Below are positions 23,938 to 36,108 of a DNA stretch of 64,000 nucleotides, in pieces; position 1 is the first letter of the stretch; each line of letters opens with the position of its first letter. The DNA is taken from assembly GCF_945859685.1 (NCBI RefSeq), contig NC_079149.1:38095136-38159135 (forward strand), written 5' to 3'. Made by a program: the position numbers and the translations under genes. The notes beneath the pieces were generated by a model. It did not search any database. It had not been told where the DNA came from and worked only from the letters and a program-made list of their open reading frames with translations. The stretch is from Eupeodes corollae (taxonomy: Eukaryota > Arthropoda > Insecta > Diptera > Syrphidae).

Positions 23938-24229
23938 GATCGATACAAAAATGTATTGGGGGTATTAAATTCCTTTTTAAAATTTAAACATCTCGACCGA
24001 AGTTAAATTATTTCGTGATTCTTTTAAAAAAGTTTAAATGCTTTATTTTTTCTATTTTTAAATTTAATAAGCTGGATTTAGATTTTTTAAGTGGAAAAAA
24101 TCTACGTACAACTTCATTAATAATGGATAAAAAAGATTAAGTAACGTTACTCACATTGACTTTTGAGATCTATAAATCCCAAGGAAAACAAGAAAGATAT
24201 TCGTTCATTGCATCAAAGTTCGCTTTTTT

Positions 24230-25250
24230 AGCTTCCCATAGGAAGTTATTGTAATGGGTCCGATTTGTCAAATTGAAAATTTTGACATTTCTCGACGTCC
24301 GTACGTTCGCGACGTTTTTTTCGTCGTCCATAGCTCAAGAACCAGAAGAGATATCGATTTCAAATAAATTTTGTTTTTGTACAGTTAATAAGGCAGAAAG
24401 ATACTCAAAGGGCTCTCAAGAAAATTACGTGAGTGGTTTTTTTACCATAGCAGTTTGAAAATAAGGTGAAAATTTTGGTTAAACCTAAATATCTTACGAA
24501 CCAAAAAACGCTAGTCTTGAATTAAATTGTATACATTATATTGTAACGTTATATCAAAGAAATATATTTTTTGAAAAAATCCATATAACGGTTTTTTTAT
24601 AAATCAAAAAAACTGAAAAAAAAATTTTCACCTCCAAAATTTTACGACCAAAATATGATTTCATGTCCAAACCAATTTTGTGCAACGAAGAATAATGTTT
24701 TGGACATCTGATAAAATTTTGAATTGAGAAAATCAAATTGACAATTTTTTTAAAAAAAATAAAAACCTAAAAACAAATTTATAAAAGTTGCTAAAAATTG
24801 ATTTTCGCCTCAAATATCTTTTTAAAAATTTGAAATATTGGCTTCAAACTAATTTTTACTTATAAGAAATATTGTTTTCAACATTAGGACAAATTTTGAA
24901 AAGAATCGAATTGACAGTTTTTTTAGAAAAAATAAACTCTAAAAAAAAAACAAAACTAAAACTTGGTAAAAACTTACTTTCGACTAAAATAGCTTTTCAA
25001 AAATTAAAAACATTGGCTTCAAACTTATTTTATTTCACAGAAACTATTGTTTTCGATATTCAGTAATTTTTATATAAAAATCCAACAATCCGTTTTTTCA
25101 TAAAAAATAAAATCTACAAAAAATAGTACGCAAATTTGGTAAAAATTGATTCGAGTACAAATGGACAAACTTTTAAGCAAGACAAATCGACAGACGGGAT
25201 GGGAAGTTATCAGTGTGGGTCGCATCCCAGCCTTTTTTTTATTTTTTATA
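24230..25250 (-). repeat. Satellite-bearing dispersed repeat, copy A
   Basis: One end is a short palindrome, CTTCCCATAGGAAG, followed by GTAATGGGTCCGA (24231-24260). The middle consists of degenerate ~174-bp units (TTTACCAA / TCAAATATCTTTT-type, on the minus strand). The other end is GGGATGGGAAGTTATCAGTG, TGGGTCGCATCCCAGCC and a T-rich run (25190-25250). Both ends recur at copy B (31713-33807). It interrupts the endonuclease-RT linker of the surrounding retrotransposon. No protein is encoded. The class is unknown; Helitron-like or foldback-like origins are possible. Confidence 0.75.
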
Positions 25251-25800
25251 TATAAAAACGTATGGTTCGTTCAAGAGCAATATCATGGATTGAATTTTGA
25301 ATAATTGGGATATCAGCCTTTTCAACATAAATATTGAATTCCGTATTAACAAAAATAAGATCAAGGATCTTATTTATTTTTTTGGAATTAGAGTTAATTT
25401 GTATTAAGTTAAACTGACTGAAAAATCAATCAAATGAAATAAAATATTTATTTTCAGGGTACAAAATGCACTTTACAACAATTATCAAAATATATAATGC
25501 AACATTCGAGAGAGCTTAGTCATAGTATTAGATTTAAGTTCAATTTCCCTACAAGAAAGGGATGATCAAACTGCGATCAAAACACCTCTATCTAAACCTG
25601 TCAATAATTTAGACCTATCTTTTCTGAAAACTATATAATAATAGTTGAATAATTCAAAAGTTTATTGGGTTTCAGTTAACCAAGTTTCGGTTAGTAATAT
25701 TATATAATAAAGACAGGATGAAAAAACAATATGTTAATAATCTAACTTCGTTCTTATCCGTCCTACGTTTTGATAATATGATGATAAATTGGAGACGCAT

Positions 25801-28800
25801 GATGTTTAGATGAGATAGCAGGATTGTTGGTGTCATCGAAGTGCGGTTATATATTTTTTTTTTAGTTAAAGGTTTTTAAAAACATTTAAAAAAATACTTT
25901 TAAATCGTATAGAAAAAGTCTAATCTAGAGATTTAAATTTTTACAACATACAACGAAAAACTTTCAAGCTCAAAACTCCAATTTTTGCTCGTATAATTTG
26001 TATCATCTCTCCTACCAAATTGCACTGCTAATGAGTAATTTATGACTTAGATGATATCAAAAACACGCTTTATGGTTTGTCGACCAAGTTTAGATTATGT
26101 ATTACGTAAAATTTAATATCCTTAAAACTTTATTTTCCATCAGCAAAAAATACTAGTGGAGTAGTATTATCTAATGAAAAACCAACAAGTAGCAAAATAG
26201 TCTATTTTTATTTATTCTTACTATATACATACATATGTATATATACCGAAATACCGACCGCCTAAAGTTTTCATCGTAGATGATGCATAGGAACAATGTT
26301 TTTTTCTGTAGGTATACAAGCACCTTGATAAAGATATATCATCAAGAACATGGGATAAAAATAAAGACATCATATACCAATAGCTTCGAATTTAGGGCTT
26401 CTTCTTACACATCCTTGCGAGCTTCAATAAAGAGAAAAACAACCTTGATTAAAGTTATTTGGAAATTCGTTGCTCGGTGGCACGCTCGCTATACCATCTC
26501 TCACGCAAAACAACTTTTCGAATTGCATTGAAGTTCAATAAATCACGTTCGTAAGACAAGAAGTTCTGAACCGCATATATATACATACTGAGGATACCTA
26601 CCTACATTACCTTACATGCCTAATATAAGTTCGGAAATTAACTTCTAGTTCCTAGGGCTTCCTTGAATATATAAATATAAAGATACAGAGATACATGAAG
26701 AGAACATTAGTGAAACGCGTTTTGCTACGCAACCTGTATTTTTAAAAAGATATCTTACCTACTAAACAATCCCAAAAGAATCTCACAGATACACGCGATG
26801 ATAGATGAGAGTATGGAGCGAATGTGCCATGAGTACTTCTTCACTATACTGCGGTCTCTAAGCTATAATGAATATAATATATATTTCCAAAAACCAAACA
26901 GCATATAGAACCGAAAATTTTCCCCCAAACGATAACACGCATAGATAGGTACTTAGGTGGAATTCAAATTTTCATGACATCACGTTTTTTCATAAACATA
27001 AAAATTGACTCTAGCGTCTGAATAAAATATGGTAGTTCAACATCGCATCTTCCGTAAACGCAACATAAAAAAGAATCAAATTGATGTGCACGGCTTGGTC
27101 GCACGTATCTACTTGATTTATGGGTGATTGAAGAGTTCTCTAAGCATTTCAACATGTGGAAAAAAATTTTTTGGAAGAATTATAATAGAAGATTTGCATT
27201 CGTTTGAGATGGGATTTGTTAGAAAGTTGATCCTAATTAAAGTCTTTGTGGGTACAAAACTATACAAACAGATATTTTTTTATTTTTACATTTTGAAGAC
27301 GACTTAATTGTTTAATTTAACAAGTATACCTCAATCATTAAGGGTTTTCCAATAAGGAGTTTTATTTTTAAGATTCTGCTTTTTGTATCGCTATTACTTT
27401 TGGAAGTGTCATATTTTTACATTTGACAACTAAAAACTACGCCATTACTAAAAAAAAGTACAATGCACGCTTCAAAAACTTATTGAAATTGTTAAAATTT
27501 ACTACAAACACAGTAAAAGTGTTAGAGTCACATTTTTCTTTTTTTTACAACATAAGTTTTTAGACGGTGTTATTTATTATCCAAGGGGTAATCACGATTG
27601 TTCATTAAATCTTGTGTTTTAACACATTTAGGCTTTTTTCTCTGGGACCTCGAGAAATAAAAGGTCTATAACAACGCAGCACAATAGATTCAAGACGTTG
27701 ATAATAAAGTTATCGAGTATATGCAACGTCAAATATGCGGATTGGTAATAGAAATGTTCATGAAAAGGATGTTTTTGGTTCAATTTATTACCAAAATGAA
27801 ACATCACATTGGAAAGACCTGTATTTAGTTTGTGGAAAGGTGTTTCAAACTACAGGTTTTCAATGACATTTGTTTTTACTGAAACAACTTTAATTGTTTC
27901 ATCATTCTGTGTTTCAGATGTTTTTCCTCAATTTACTCCGAAAAGTGGTGCTGACTTTGTAGTTAATTGTGATTTAACTGTGTGAACTTTGAGATCATCG
28001 TGTGATGCTTGTTATATTTTCGTTTTCAGATGATTTTGTGTCAACTTATTGAAAATCACATTTTCAAGGTCTTATCTTTAAAAGTTTCTTCTTCAATTTC
28101 TGTTATCAGTTATTTTGACGATTTTTAATCAGTCATACAATATTTTCTATGTTTTTAGTTAGTATTTAGTAAATAAAGCTAAGAGCTTCAAGCTAACATA
28201 GTAAACACAAAACAACATAACTTACATTTTAAAACTAATTACCAGTTAATTAATTACAAATAAGTAAACTTTTAATCTTCGCTGTATCAAATCTATTCAA
28301 ATTTTATTTCTGCTCCTTCTAACTTTTCTTTTCTCAAAAATCCTTCCCTCCCATCTGTTTTGTCAAATCCCTGACATAACCTTAATACTTGTGTCAAAAG
28401 TGCTCAAAAAAAATCTAATTTACAGTGCTCCAAATGATAAAAAAAGGTAGATGGCTTACAATTTCTTCCTTTAGCCTTAGCGCACCCAACAGCTAACCTT
28501 TTTTTTGCTTTCGTCGTCGTATAAATTAAGGAAATTCTTCTTCGTTAGGTTTGTTGCTACAAAAATGTTTTATTGATATTGCACAACACTGGATACGAAA
28601 CGTGAAGAAAGTATCTTTTATATTTCATCCATCGTAATATCAACCTTGATGATACAAAGTCAGTCTTAGTGTTGGGTATATTTTGTATTCGCTCTTTTTT
28701 CTTAAAGTTGTCTTTAGGTTTGCTCGGTCAAACCAAAAAAAAACAAATTATATTTTAACAAAGATTGAGTTGGAAAGTTTGTTATTTTTCTCTCTTCTAA

Positions 28801-29464
28801 ATTGAATTCTTGGTAAGACCATTAAATGCGGTACACAACTCAAGCCAATCTAACATAAAGTTCATTAAAAAAAAATTGTTAAAGAGGCATTTTCAAGAAC
28901 ATATTGTATAATTTTGTATACATTTAATTTTAAGAGAAATAAAGAAGAACACGCCTCAAGGGCTTTCAGGAAATATTATTCAAGAATATTTAAACGTTAA
29001 CACATCATAATTCGGATATAAACAATGCTTAATACTTGCGATTTAATGTTCGGGAAGGTGCTAACTGAATAAGTGAATAAGGCTATAAAAAGTAAACAAA
29101 AAAGAAAAACCAGGACTTAATTTTGTAAAAGTCTTTCTGATTTAGGGTGGTAATAAAAAAAAGATGAGTCTTAAAAAATAAGTCATCACTATAAAAATTG
29201 ACAATATTCTATTTTGTTTTATTAATATTGCGCTTTTTTTCGGGGTGAAAGTCCAATGAAACACTAAATAATTACAATTAAAGACATCTTAGCAGTCATT
29301 TTAACGGGACTTTATTAAGTGATATACAAAAATATCTGCCCGATATTAAGCAACGAATGAGGCCATTTAAACTTCTGATAACAAATCACTGAATTAACTT
29401 TCAAGTTAGTTTCCAGTTACGTTGCTTGAAAAGTACGTTGAAAACAAGACAATTGGTATTATCC
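25801..29464. other. No gene recognised
   Basis: About 3.7 kb of AT-rich DNA with TATA-type microsatellites near 26220-26245. No coding motif, TIR pair or repeat copy was found. Confidence 0.55.
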
Positions 29465-29527
29465 AATTATTTAGAATGGTGTACCGCAAGAAAGTGTCTT
29501 AGGACCACTATTTTTTTTAAAGCAGTG
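29465..29527 (+). pseudogene. Tiny reverse transcriptase scrap
   Basis: Reads NGVPQESVLGPLFFL, the GVPQGS-LGP block of non-LTR RTs, next to a T-rich run. There is no support on either side, so it could be chance, though the match is specific. Confidence 0.35.
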
Positions 29528-31712
29528 AAAATATAGCAAAGCACTTCATGGATGTACAAATCACGTATCATGTGTGTTTATTTAAATATTGGTGTGCACA
29601 AATTTTACCCATGAATGTACAACTATCTAAGCCGGATCGTTTTGGGCCAGTTTTTCGAACATACTCGGTCTTTTTTCTTCCAATTGAAAAGTTTTGAAAT
29701 TGAAAATTTTAAAAACCACAGATTTGACGTAGTCGCACTTTCACAAAATTTATCAAAAAGCTGTCAAATAACCAAATTAAGGTGGCCAATTCACTGGTTC
29801 ATGCCTTGAGAAGATTCAGACAAAAAACGTGATGGTTGCATGCACTTCAGGGCATTATGCACCTCTCATAGTCATTTTCATCGTTTTACATCAAATGATT
29901 TGCAGTGATATCGTAAAAAAATCAATGATTATCAATCCACGGTAATAAGGGATGGGAACCTGAATTAAATCCATAACCGAAATTCGTCTTTTAAATTAGA
30001 CTTATTCCTAAAGATTATTTGTCTATGACGACTATGTCCAGCAGATAGAGCTTGAGTTTGGAAAATTCATTTTCACGATTTTTATAACTTTTTACGGTGT
30101 AAATTTGTACTTAAAAGAAAGATGAAACACACTTTAGACGGTTGTTTCAATCGAGTGTTATATATCTTTTCGAAAGACACTCTTTACAAATCAACCTTTC
30201 AAAATTACGGACTACCTCAAATAATTTCCCATTTGTATCCATTAATTACAATAATCTAATTTGTCTGTTTTTGGAATTTAAAGCTTTAGCCATGTACAAG
30301 TACTTCATCAATGCAATAGTCCCATATTTTAATCTCGCACGTAAACCCTATCTTATTTATTTCCCTGCTAACCCTTTATTTAATCAACACTCCATAATAT
30401 ATCTGCAACAACAAAATATTACAATCCCTCAACCTATTATTATTTTTATTGTTGATAGAATTTATATACGGTGGCTCCCCTAATGTCAATTACACAAAAG
30501 ATTAACTTTATTATAGTCTTCACCTAATGTTTTTCATTTCCACACCTTTCTCTGTCCTTAAAAAAAAAGGACTAAATGGCGGGAAGCTTAAAGGATTTTA
30601 CTATATAACTAAGTATCCACTATATATCTACATATATGTATAACTTCATTTTATATGACCCAGTCAAAAAAGGAAACTCTCAACACACTAACATTCACAT
30701 TTTGAAACTTATCCTATATAATCTTCTCAATGGCAAATACATAGTATTAGGATTGTACTTTGAGACTTTGGATGTATGTGCAAGACGACCCATTGCCATT
30801 GTATATTATTATCCCAGGTGAAACGATTTAGCTTTTGATCCAAAATCGATTTTATCATCGACAACGATGACTACGACGACGACGACACCGACAACGACAG
30901 CGAACGATGGCTGCCCTTTTAGACCATAGGTATAAGGTACTGTTCTTAATTCTTTTCTTTTGTCAATATACACTCTCCTTTAGACATCGTTATAATCCTT
31001 TGTCGTAACAACAGACCATATTCTTCTTCGAGAGTGCATATACGAAGAACAAGAGTATATAAAATTGGAGATACATATTACATGTGCTATATCCACTATA
31101 TCCAAGTCCAAGTCCATATCCAAGAGGAGTACTATTTCTTGGAATGATATTTCTTTGTTAAGTGCTAATTTTTCCCTAGGGTCCTGGACACATTTGAAAT
31201 CTCCTTTTTCACATTTTTTTCCATATCTGATACAAAAAAGACATTATAGAAGAATGGGAAGTTTAATGAAGTAAAAATGGTAATGTTGACATTATTAGAA
31301 ATTTGATTGATTTTCTTCCATTGCCGGTAGATTATAAGACTTCCTGAAAAATAGGCCCGACAGTATAAATTTAGTACTTAGAATTATGGAATGGGATTTT
31401 TATCAAAGATTTGGATTATAAAATAACAAAAAAGGTATCAAAAATACAATTTCAGAAATAGAATACAACATAGAAAGTTGGTTTGATTTGATTTGATTGA
31501 AGTTTAAGTCAAAGAACTTCTTTAACACTTAATCTTTATGTGCCTCGTAATGGCTGGATAATCTTAAAATGGCTTATATTCTATTGATTTGAAACAGAAA
31601 ATAATAAGAACCTACCTTAAAGGACGCTCAAAACGTGTGATTTTTTCAGCCGTTGTATTTTTTGAACCTACGTTAGGATTGGTGAATTCCATACAAATAT
31701 AATGTCTAAATG
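29528..31712. other. No gene recognised
   Basis: AT-rich. The frames at 30142-30483 and 31065-31274 lack domains. A GAC-rich stretch lies at about 30858-30905. Confidence 0.55.
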
Positions 31713-33807
31713 TAAAAAATAAAAAAAAGGGGCTGGGATGCGACCAACACTGATAACTTCACATCCCGTAAGTCGATTTCTCTTGCTTAAAAGCTTGTAG
31801 GTTTTCGTGTTCTGTTAAAAAAGTTGTCAGTTTAGTTATTCTTAAAAATCTTAAAACTACCAACAATATTTTTCATATAAAGAAAAAAAGTTTGAAAAAC
31901 TAGTTTTCTTAAATAGGTTTTTAGTGGAAAACAAATTTTTACCATTTAATTAGCATTTCTTAAATTTTTACAAATTGGGTGAATGAAATCAATTTGAGAG
32001 ATATCGAGAACCGAACATCAATTCTTACCAAATATCGAAAACAACATTTTATGTGAAATAAAAAGAGTTTAAAGACAATAGGGCGCATTCATAGAGATTT
32101 ACTATAGTCATTATTTCTTGATTTATAGTTTAAGGCTTGTTGGTTTAATAAACACAACTCTTATTCAAAGTCGATTTTCCAGATGTGTTTAGTAAGACCC
32201 CAGATTAAGTTTTAATAAATATGATTTAAAATCACGAAAATAAATATAAACCAGCATAAAAGTGTTCATATATGCGTTTCGTCCCGATGTAATGGTTGGG
32301 CTCATCAGAAGATGACCATTACACCTTGTCTTGTCGCATATTTTCCCCAATAAATCGAAATTTCATATAATCTGAGCTACAAAGAGCTACTGTGAATTAT
32401 ATAGTTGCTACAAGTCTTCAAAGAAGATAAATTGTAGCTATTTTTATTGCTTTGCTATTAAGCCCACGTTAAGGTTTTATTCTACTAAAATTATACTTCA
32501 AATGACAGGTCAAAGCAAAAAAATACTGTTATATTTTCAAACTTTTTATTTTGTGCTGTCATTCCTCAAATTGGATGTATAATATAATAATAGTATTTAA
32601 AAAAATGTGACTTTTGTTATCCAAACGGAACCGCGTTTTGTACATTTTCCTTTTTCTTTTTGGCATATTTTGCAGATCACCAAATAACTCAAACTCCTCT
32701 AAGAAATCCATTGCTTCTTAAATTGCGGTATCATTTTTATTTGATATGATTAACTTTTTCGCAGCTTTTAAATTCACAAACAAAAATTAGATATGACATT
32801 TGGCAGAGATAATAACAACTTAAACACTGCAATTGCTATGTTTATCGCTAAACCACAGATTAAGCCCTAAACTTAGGTTTAAATTTATTTATAATAGCCT
32901 AAACTGTGGACTTAATAAATAATAACTTAGAAATAGTTTAGCAACCATTTAGCCCCAATATTTTTAATTTTTGAAAAGCTATTTGAGTCGTAAGTAAATT
33001 TTTACCAAGTTTTAGTAATATTTTTTTGTCAGGTTTTTATTTTTTTTTAAAACCTATCAATTAGATTTTTCCAAATATTGTATTGAATGTTGACAACAAT
33101 ATTTTTTAAAAGATAAAAGTAGTTTAAAGCCAATATCTTAAAGTTTTGAAAAGATATTTGAGTCGAAAATCCATTTTTTCCAACTTTTATTAATTTTTTT
33201 GTTTAGGTTTTTATTTTTTGTAAGAAAAGTGTCAATTTGATTTTTCTCCAAATTGTTCAGAATGTTTAAAACAATATTTTTTATAAGTAAAAATAAGTTC
33301 GAAGCCATGATCTCAAATTTTTAAAAAGTTATTTTAGCCGAAATACAATTTTTAAAAATTTTGAGCAATGTTCTTTTAGGTTTTTATTTTTTATTAAAAA
33401 TAACTGTCAATTTGATATTTCTCAAAATAATTGTTTTGTATCACGTTACAATATATTATATAAAATTTAATTCAAGGCTCTAGCTTTTTTGGTTCGTAAG
33501 ATATTTAGGGTTGACCAAAATGTTCACCTTTTTTTCAAACTGCTATGGTAAAATAACCATCCACGCAATTTTCTTAAGAGCCCTTTCTGCATCTTTCTAC
33601 AATATTGTCTGTGTAACAAAATTTATTTAAAGTCGGTGTCTTTTCTGGTTCGTCGAAAAAACCATTGTGAATTAACGTACACACGCACGCACAGACATCT
33701 TTCTAAAAATCTTTTATTTCGACTCTAAGGACCTTGAAACGTCGGGAAATTTCTAAATTTTCAATTTGACAATTCGGACCCATTACAATAACTTCCTATG
33801 GGAAGTT
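31713..33807 (+). repeat. Satellite-bearing dispersed repeat, copy B (with nested insertion)
   Basis: Starts with an A-rich run and GGCTGGGATGCGACC (31725-31745), the same end as copy A. Then come degenerate monomers with landmarks at 32971, 33146 and 33321, a spacing of 175 bases. It ends with TCGGACCCATTACAATAACT and the hairpin CTTCCTATGGGAAG near 33775-33806. The segment before that end contains ACACACGCACGCACAGACAT, shared with copies A, D and E. An 876-bp element interrupts it at 32081-32956. Its right part belongs to the large duplication. No coding capacity. Confidence 0.75.
32081..32956. mobile_element. Non-coding DNA transposon nested in copy B
   Basis: The monomer reads GACAATATTTT when uninterrupted (copy C, near 40522). 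Here it is split as GACAATA | GGGCGCATTCATAGAG ... ATTTAGCCCC | AATATTTT, giving an apparent AATA TSD (32077-32080 and 32957-32960). The ends are GGGC/GCCC, and the sub-terminal regions show imperfect inverted similarity (ATTATTTCTTGATTTATAGT on the left, ATTATTTATTAAG...CAGTTTAGG on the right strand). An internal hairpin TGTAATGG/CCATTACA lies near 32288-32326. PIF/Harbinger-like ends are possible. There is no transposase frame. Confidence 0.65.
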
Positions 33808-36108
33808 TATAATGGTTCTGTTTAATTGACGCAACAAAACAGTCGATTTATTGAAAACAACTTCAATAATACTTCACTTGTTATTTCTGACATAAAACCT
33901 TGTTGCTGTAAAAAGTTATCGAAAATTGGAACCCTCGGTCGGAATTTATTAAAGCTTCTCAATGCGGCCATTTGCCAGAAAATAATTGTAATTATAATTT
34001 CGAACCCTTATCCTTCTAAAAACGCTAAATTCTTGGTTATAACATTAAACTATATGAGTTTTATTTCTTCTTTAAGTTTAAAAAAACACGCTTTAAATTC
34101 AATAGAGAGGTACAAAATTCCATTTCTAACACTAGAGCTACCAATCCTAATGGCCTTAAATTGATTGAAGGCTGTCTCTGTCTTAATGACAGAAACCCTA
34201 TCCAGAAAAAGTATGCAGCCCGCTGTCGATAAGATTCCTATAGAAGAGCTCCGAAGTCGTACCAAGATAACTACTAATGCTAATTATAGCTATCTGAAAT
34301 CAAGAGCTCTATGATGATAATCAGCCTTATTCTTCATCAAGTTTTTTTTCGAGAATTTCCATTTATCAGTATTCTGCTATTCATTCGTATAGGGAATCTG
34401 TATTAAAGTAGGCATTATCGTGAACTCATTCATTTTGCAATTTTAATCCGCATAATGTTTTGAAATTTTCTTTTCATGGGTCGTCTAAATTACATTATTT
34501 TTTATTGATAAGAATACTTCTTTGTAATCAAAAAATTATTAACATTTTAAGGAGTAAAACGACAAACAAAGACAATTTCACTGCAATTATTTCTGAAATA
34601 AAAATTAATGCAGATATTGCCAAAAATAACAAAAGTGGGCTTGTAGTACGCCCAATTTCTCCTATTAAAAAATTTTTACTAAATGAAACCCACATTTGAA
34701 TTCAGTTCAACCCTTTGTTGTTACATTCAGCTAGAAACCTTTAGCAAGCAATTAAATTTTTGATTCTGTATATTGGATTAAATCGCTACATAATTTGAAT
34801 ATTCTGTGTTCTTTTTTTTGAACAGAATGTTTTTATAAACCTACGATTTTAAAATAATTGATTACATTTTGATTGGCAGTATCATAAATCAATTGGGGTA
34901 TTGCACCTAAAACAGATGTCATCCAAATTTCAGTAAAAACAAAATCGGTAAGCCCTGTAACAGTCAACTTTTGAATGGTCAAATTATGCCATAAACTTAC
35001 AATTTGAAACAAACTGTCAGTCTCTGTAAACGAATTGGCTTTTTAATAATAAGCTTGAGGGTTTTTCAATCCACAGATGTGATAATTTTGCTTGTCAGCG
35101 TTGATGCCGACATTCGCGTCTATGTGCACCGTTCAACAAAGGAGACCATGACTGTTGTCGCACAAGCGTTCGAGTTCTTCCTTTCACCCAAAACCCCTTA
35201 GGGAATATAACCTTTAATTTTAAAAAGAACCACTATATGGCTCAACATGTACGTTTGAAGTAATATCGTTTCACTAGTTATGAAGTCTGGATGACGATCC
35301 TAACTTACGCCTAGATTAAATCTTTCAAAGTAACTCTTTAAATTAAATGGAACCATTAAGAGAATCATTTTTATGTACAGTATCTATAGAATCTTCTTTA
35401 AGAAAATGAATGTTATGTTAATTAGAATTTTCATTAAAAAATCAAAATCTTCAACAAAATAAACTTGAAACTCTAAATGAAACATTCATTCTCTCTTTGT
35501 TCCTAAACAACTAAGAAACCCTCATCAACAATCTGTCTCCAGCTCATCACAACTTTTAAAAACAAAAAAACAAAAAAATACCCAAAAACAGCGCTCACCC
35601 TCCTGGAAAAGTAAAAACATCAATAAAAACTCATCTTAACACCGCTAAATGACATAAAACCACACTAAATGAATAATTACCTAACCAAATCCTTTTTTCC
35701 CCTAGGTAGGTAAGTATACACACCGTTTTTGTTATTCTAAGCACGCCTTTAGGCCGAAAATCAATCTGGTTTATGTAGGACTGATTTTCTTCTTTCTTTT
35801 TTTTTTTTTGTCCCTTAGGGTTTTGTGCCTGAGGGAAACCAGCATCATACCACCATCGGAAAAAAAAGAAAGGTTGAGTTCGAAAAACACATTTATAAAA
35901 AAAATTAAAGTTAATTTAAACTCACGTCCTCCATGCAAAAGATTCCCTAAAGCTAAAAGAGTATATGCCTACTTATTCCAAAACGAGATATTACCTTTAA
36001 AATTATGCGCAAAAACAGGATACACAAACGAGAGAAACCCAAAAAACGAGTAAACCAAGACCAACATAACGTTTTCCCGGTGCCGATCTCGGTCCCGTTG
36101 TCGATTCC
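33238..36108. repeat. Large duplication, copy 1
   Basis: Matches 61035-64000 in the same orientation, about 27.8 kb away. It begins inside a monomer of repeat copy B (AGTGTCAATTTGATTTTTC) and continues past the repeat into unrelated DNA. The homology is still running when the window ends at 64000, so the true right limit is unknown. By eye, the left ~1.5 kb differs by many substitutions and small indels, while about 35500-36108 is nearly identical. Copy 2 has about 100 extra bases at 61686-61789, where copy 1 has five. No recognisable gene lies inside; the frames at 34050-34265 and 35808-36053 recur in copy 2 simply because the DNA is duplicated. Confidence 0.9.

Larger units (their letters stand above)
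22600..25800 (-). mobile_element. CR1/Jockey-type non-LTR retrotransposon with two nested insertions
   Basis: Minus strand, read from the right. The endonuclease spans about 25800-25260: YQNVGRIRTK, LLTETWLTETQ, FRKDRSKLLTGLDRGVLIAV and KILDLIFVN. A 1-kb repeat interrupts it (24230-25250). The linker resumes with KANFDAMNEYLSCFPW and FFPLKKSKS near 24100-24230. A MITE interrupts again (23673-23937). Then come TIESNIKNYSKSFMNFINSKRKSNGYPS (23600-23672), the RT fingers PPILLFKCASSLAKPW and FKSGSKQNVTNYRPI (23150-23371), a deletion of the first catalytic block, GVPQGSDLGPLLFLLFIND and LLFADDLKLY (23010-23120), and C-terminal MLGLIKRSTKGFKDPYTL to VQRKFTRYAM (22610-22790). Domain order is normal. 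Stops, shifts and the RT deletion show an old, dead copy. Confidence 0.8.

Noticed and set aside
30142..30483. 113-codon plus-strand frame
   Set aside because: No ATG start at its beginning, no motif, AT-driven composition rich in Ile/Tyr/Phe/Asn.
34050..34265. 71-codon minus-strand frame conserved at 61958-62173
   Set aside because: Its conservation follows from the surrounding duplication. No motif, and non-coding DNA beside it is conserved equally.
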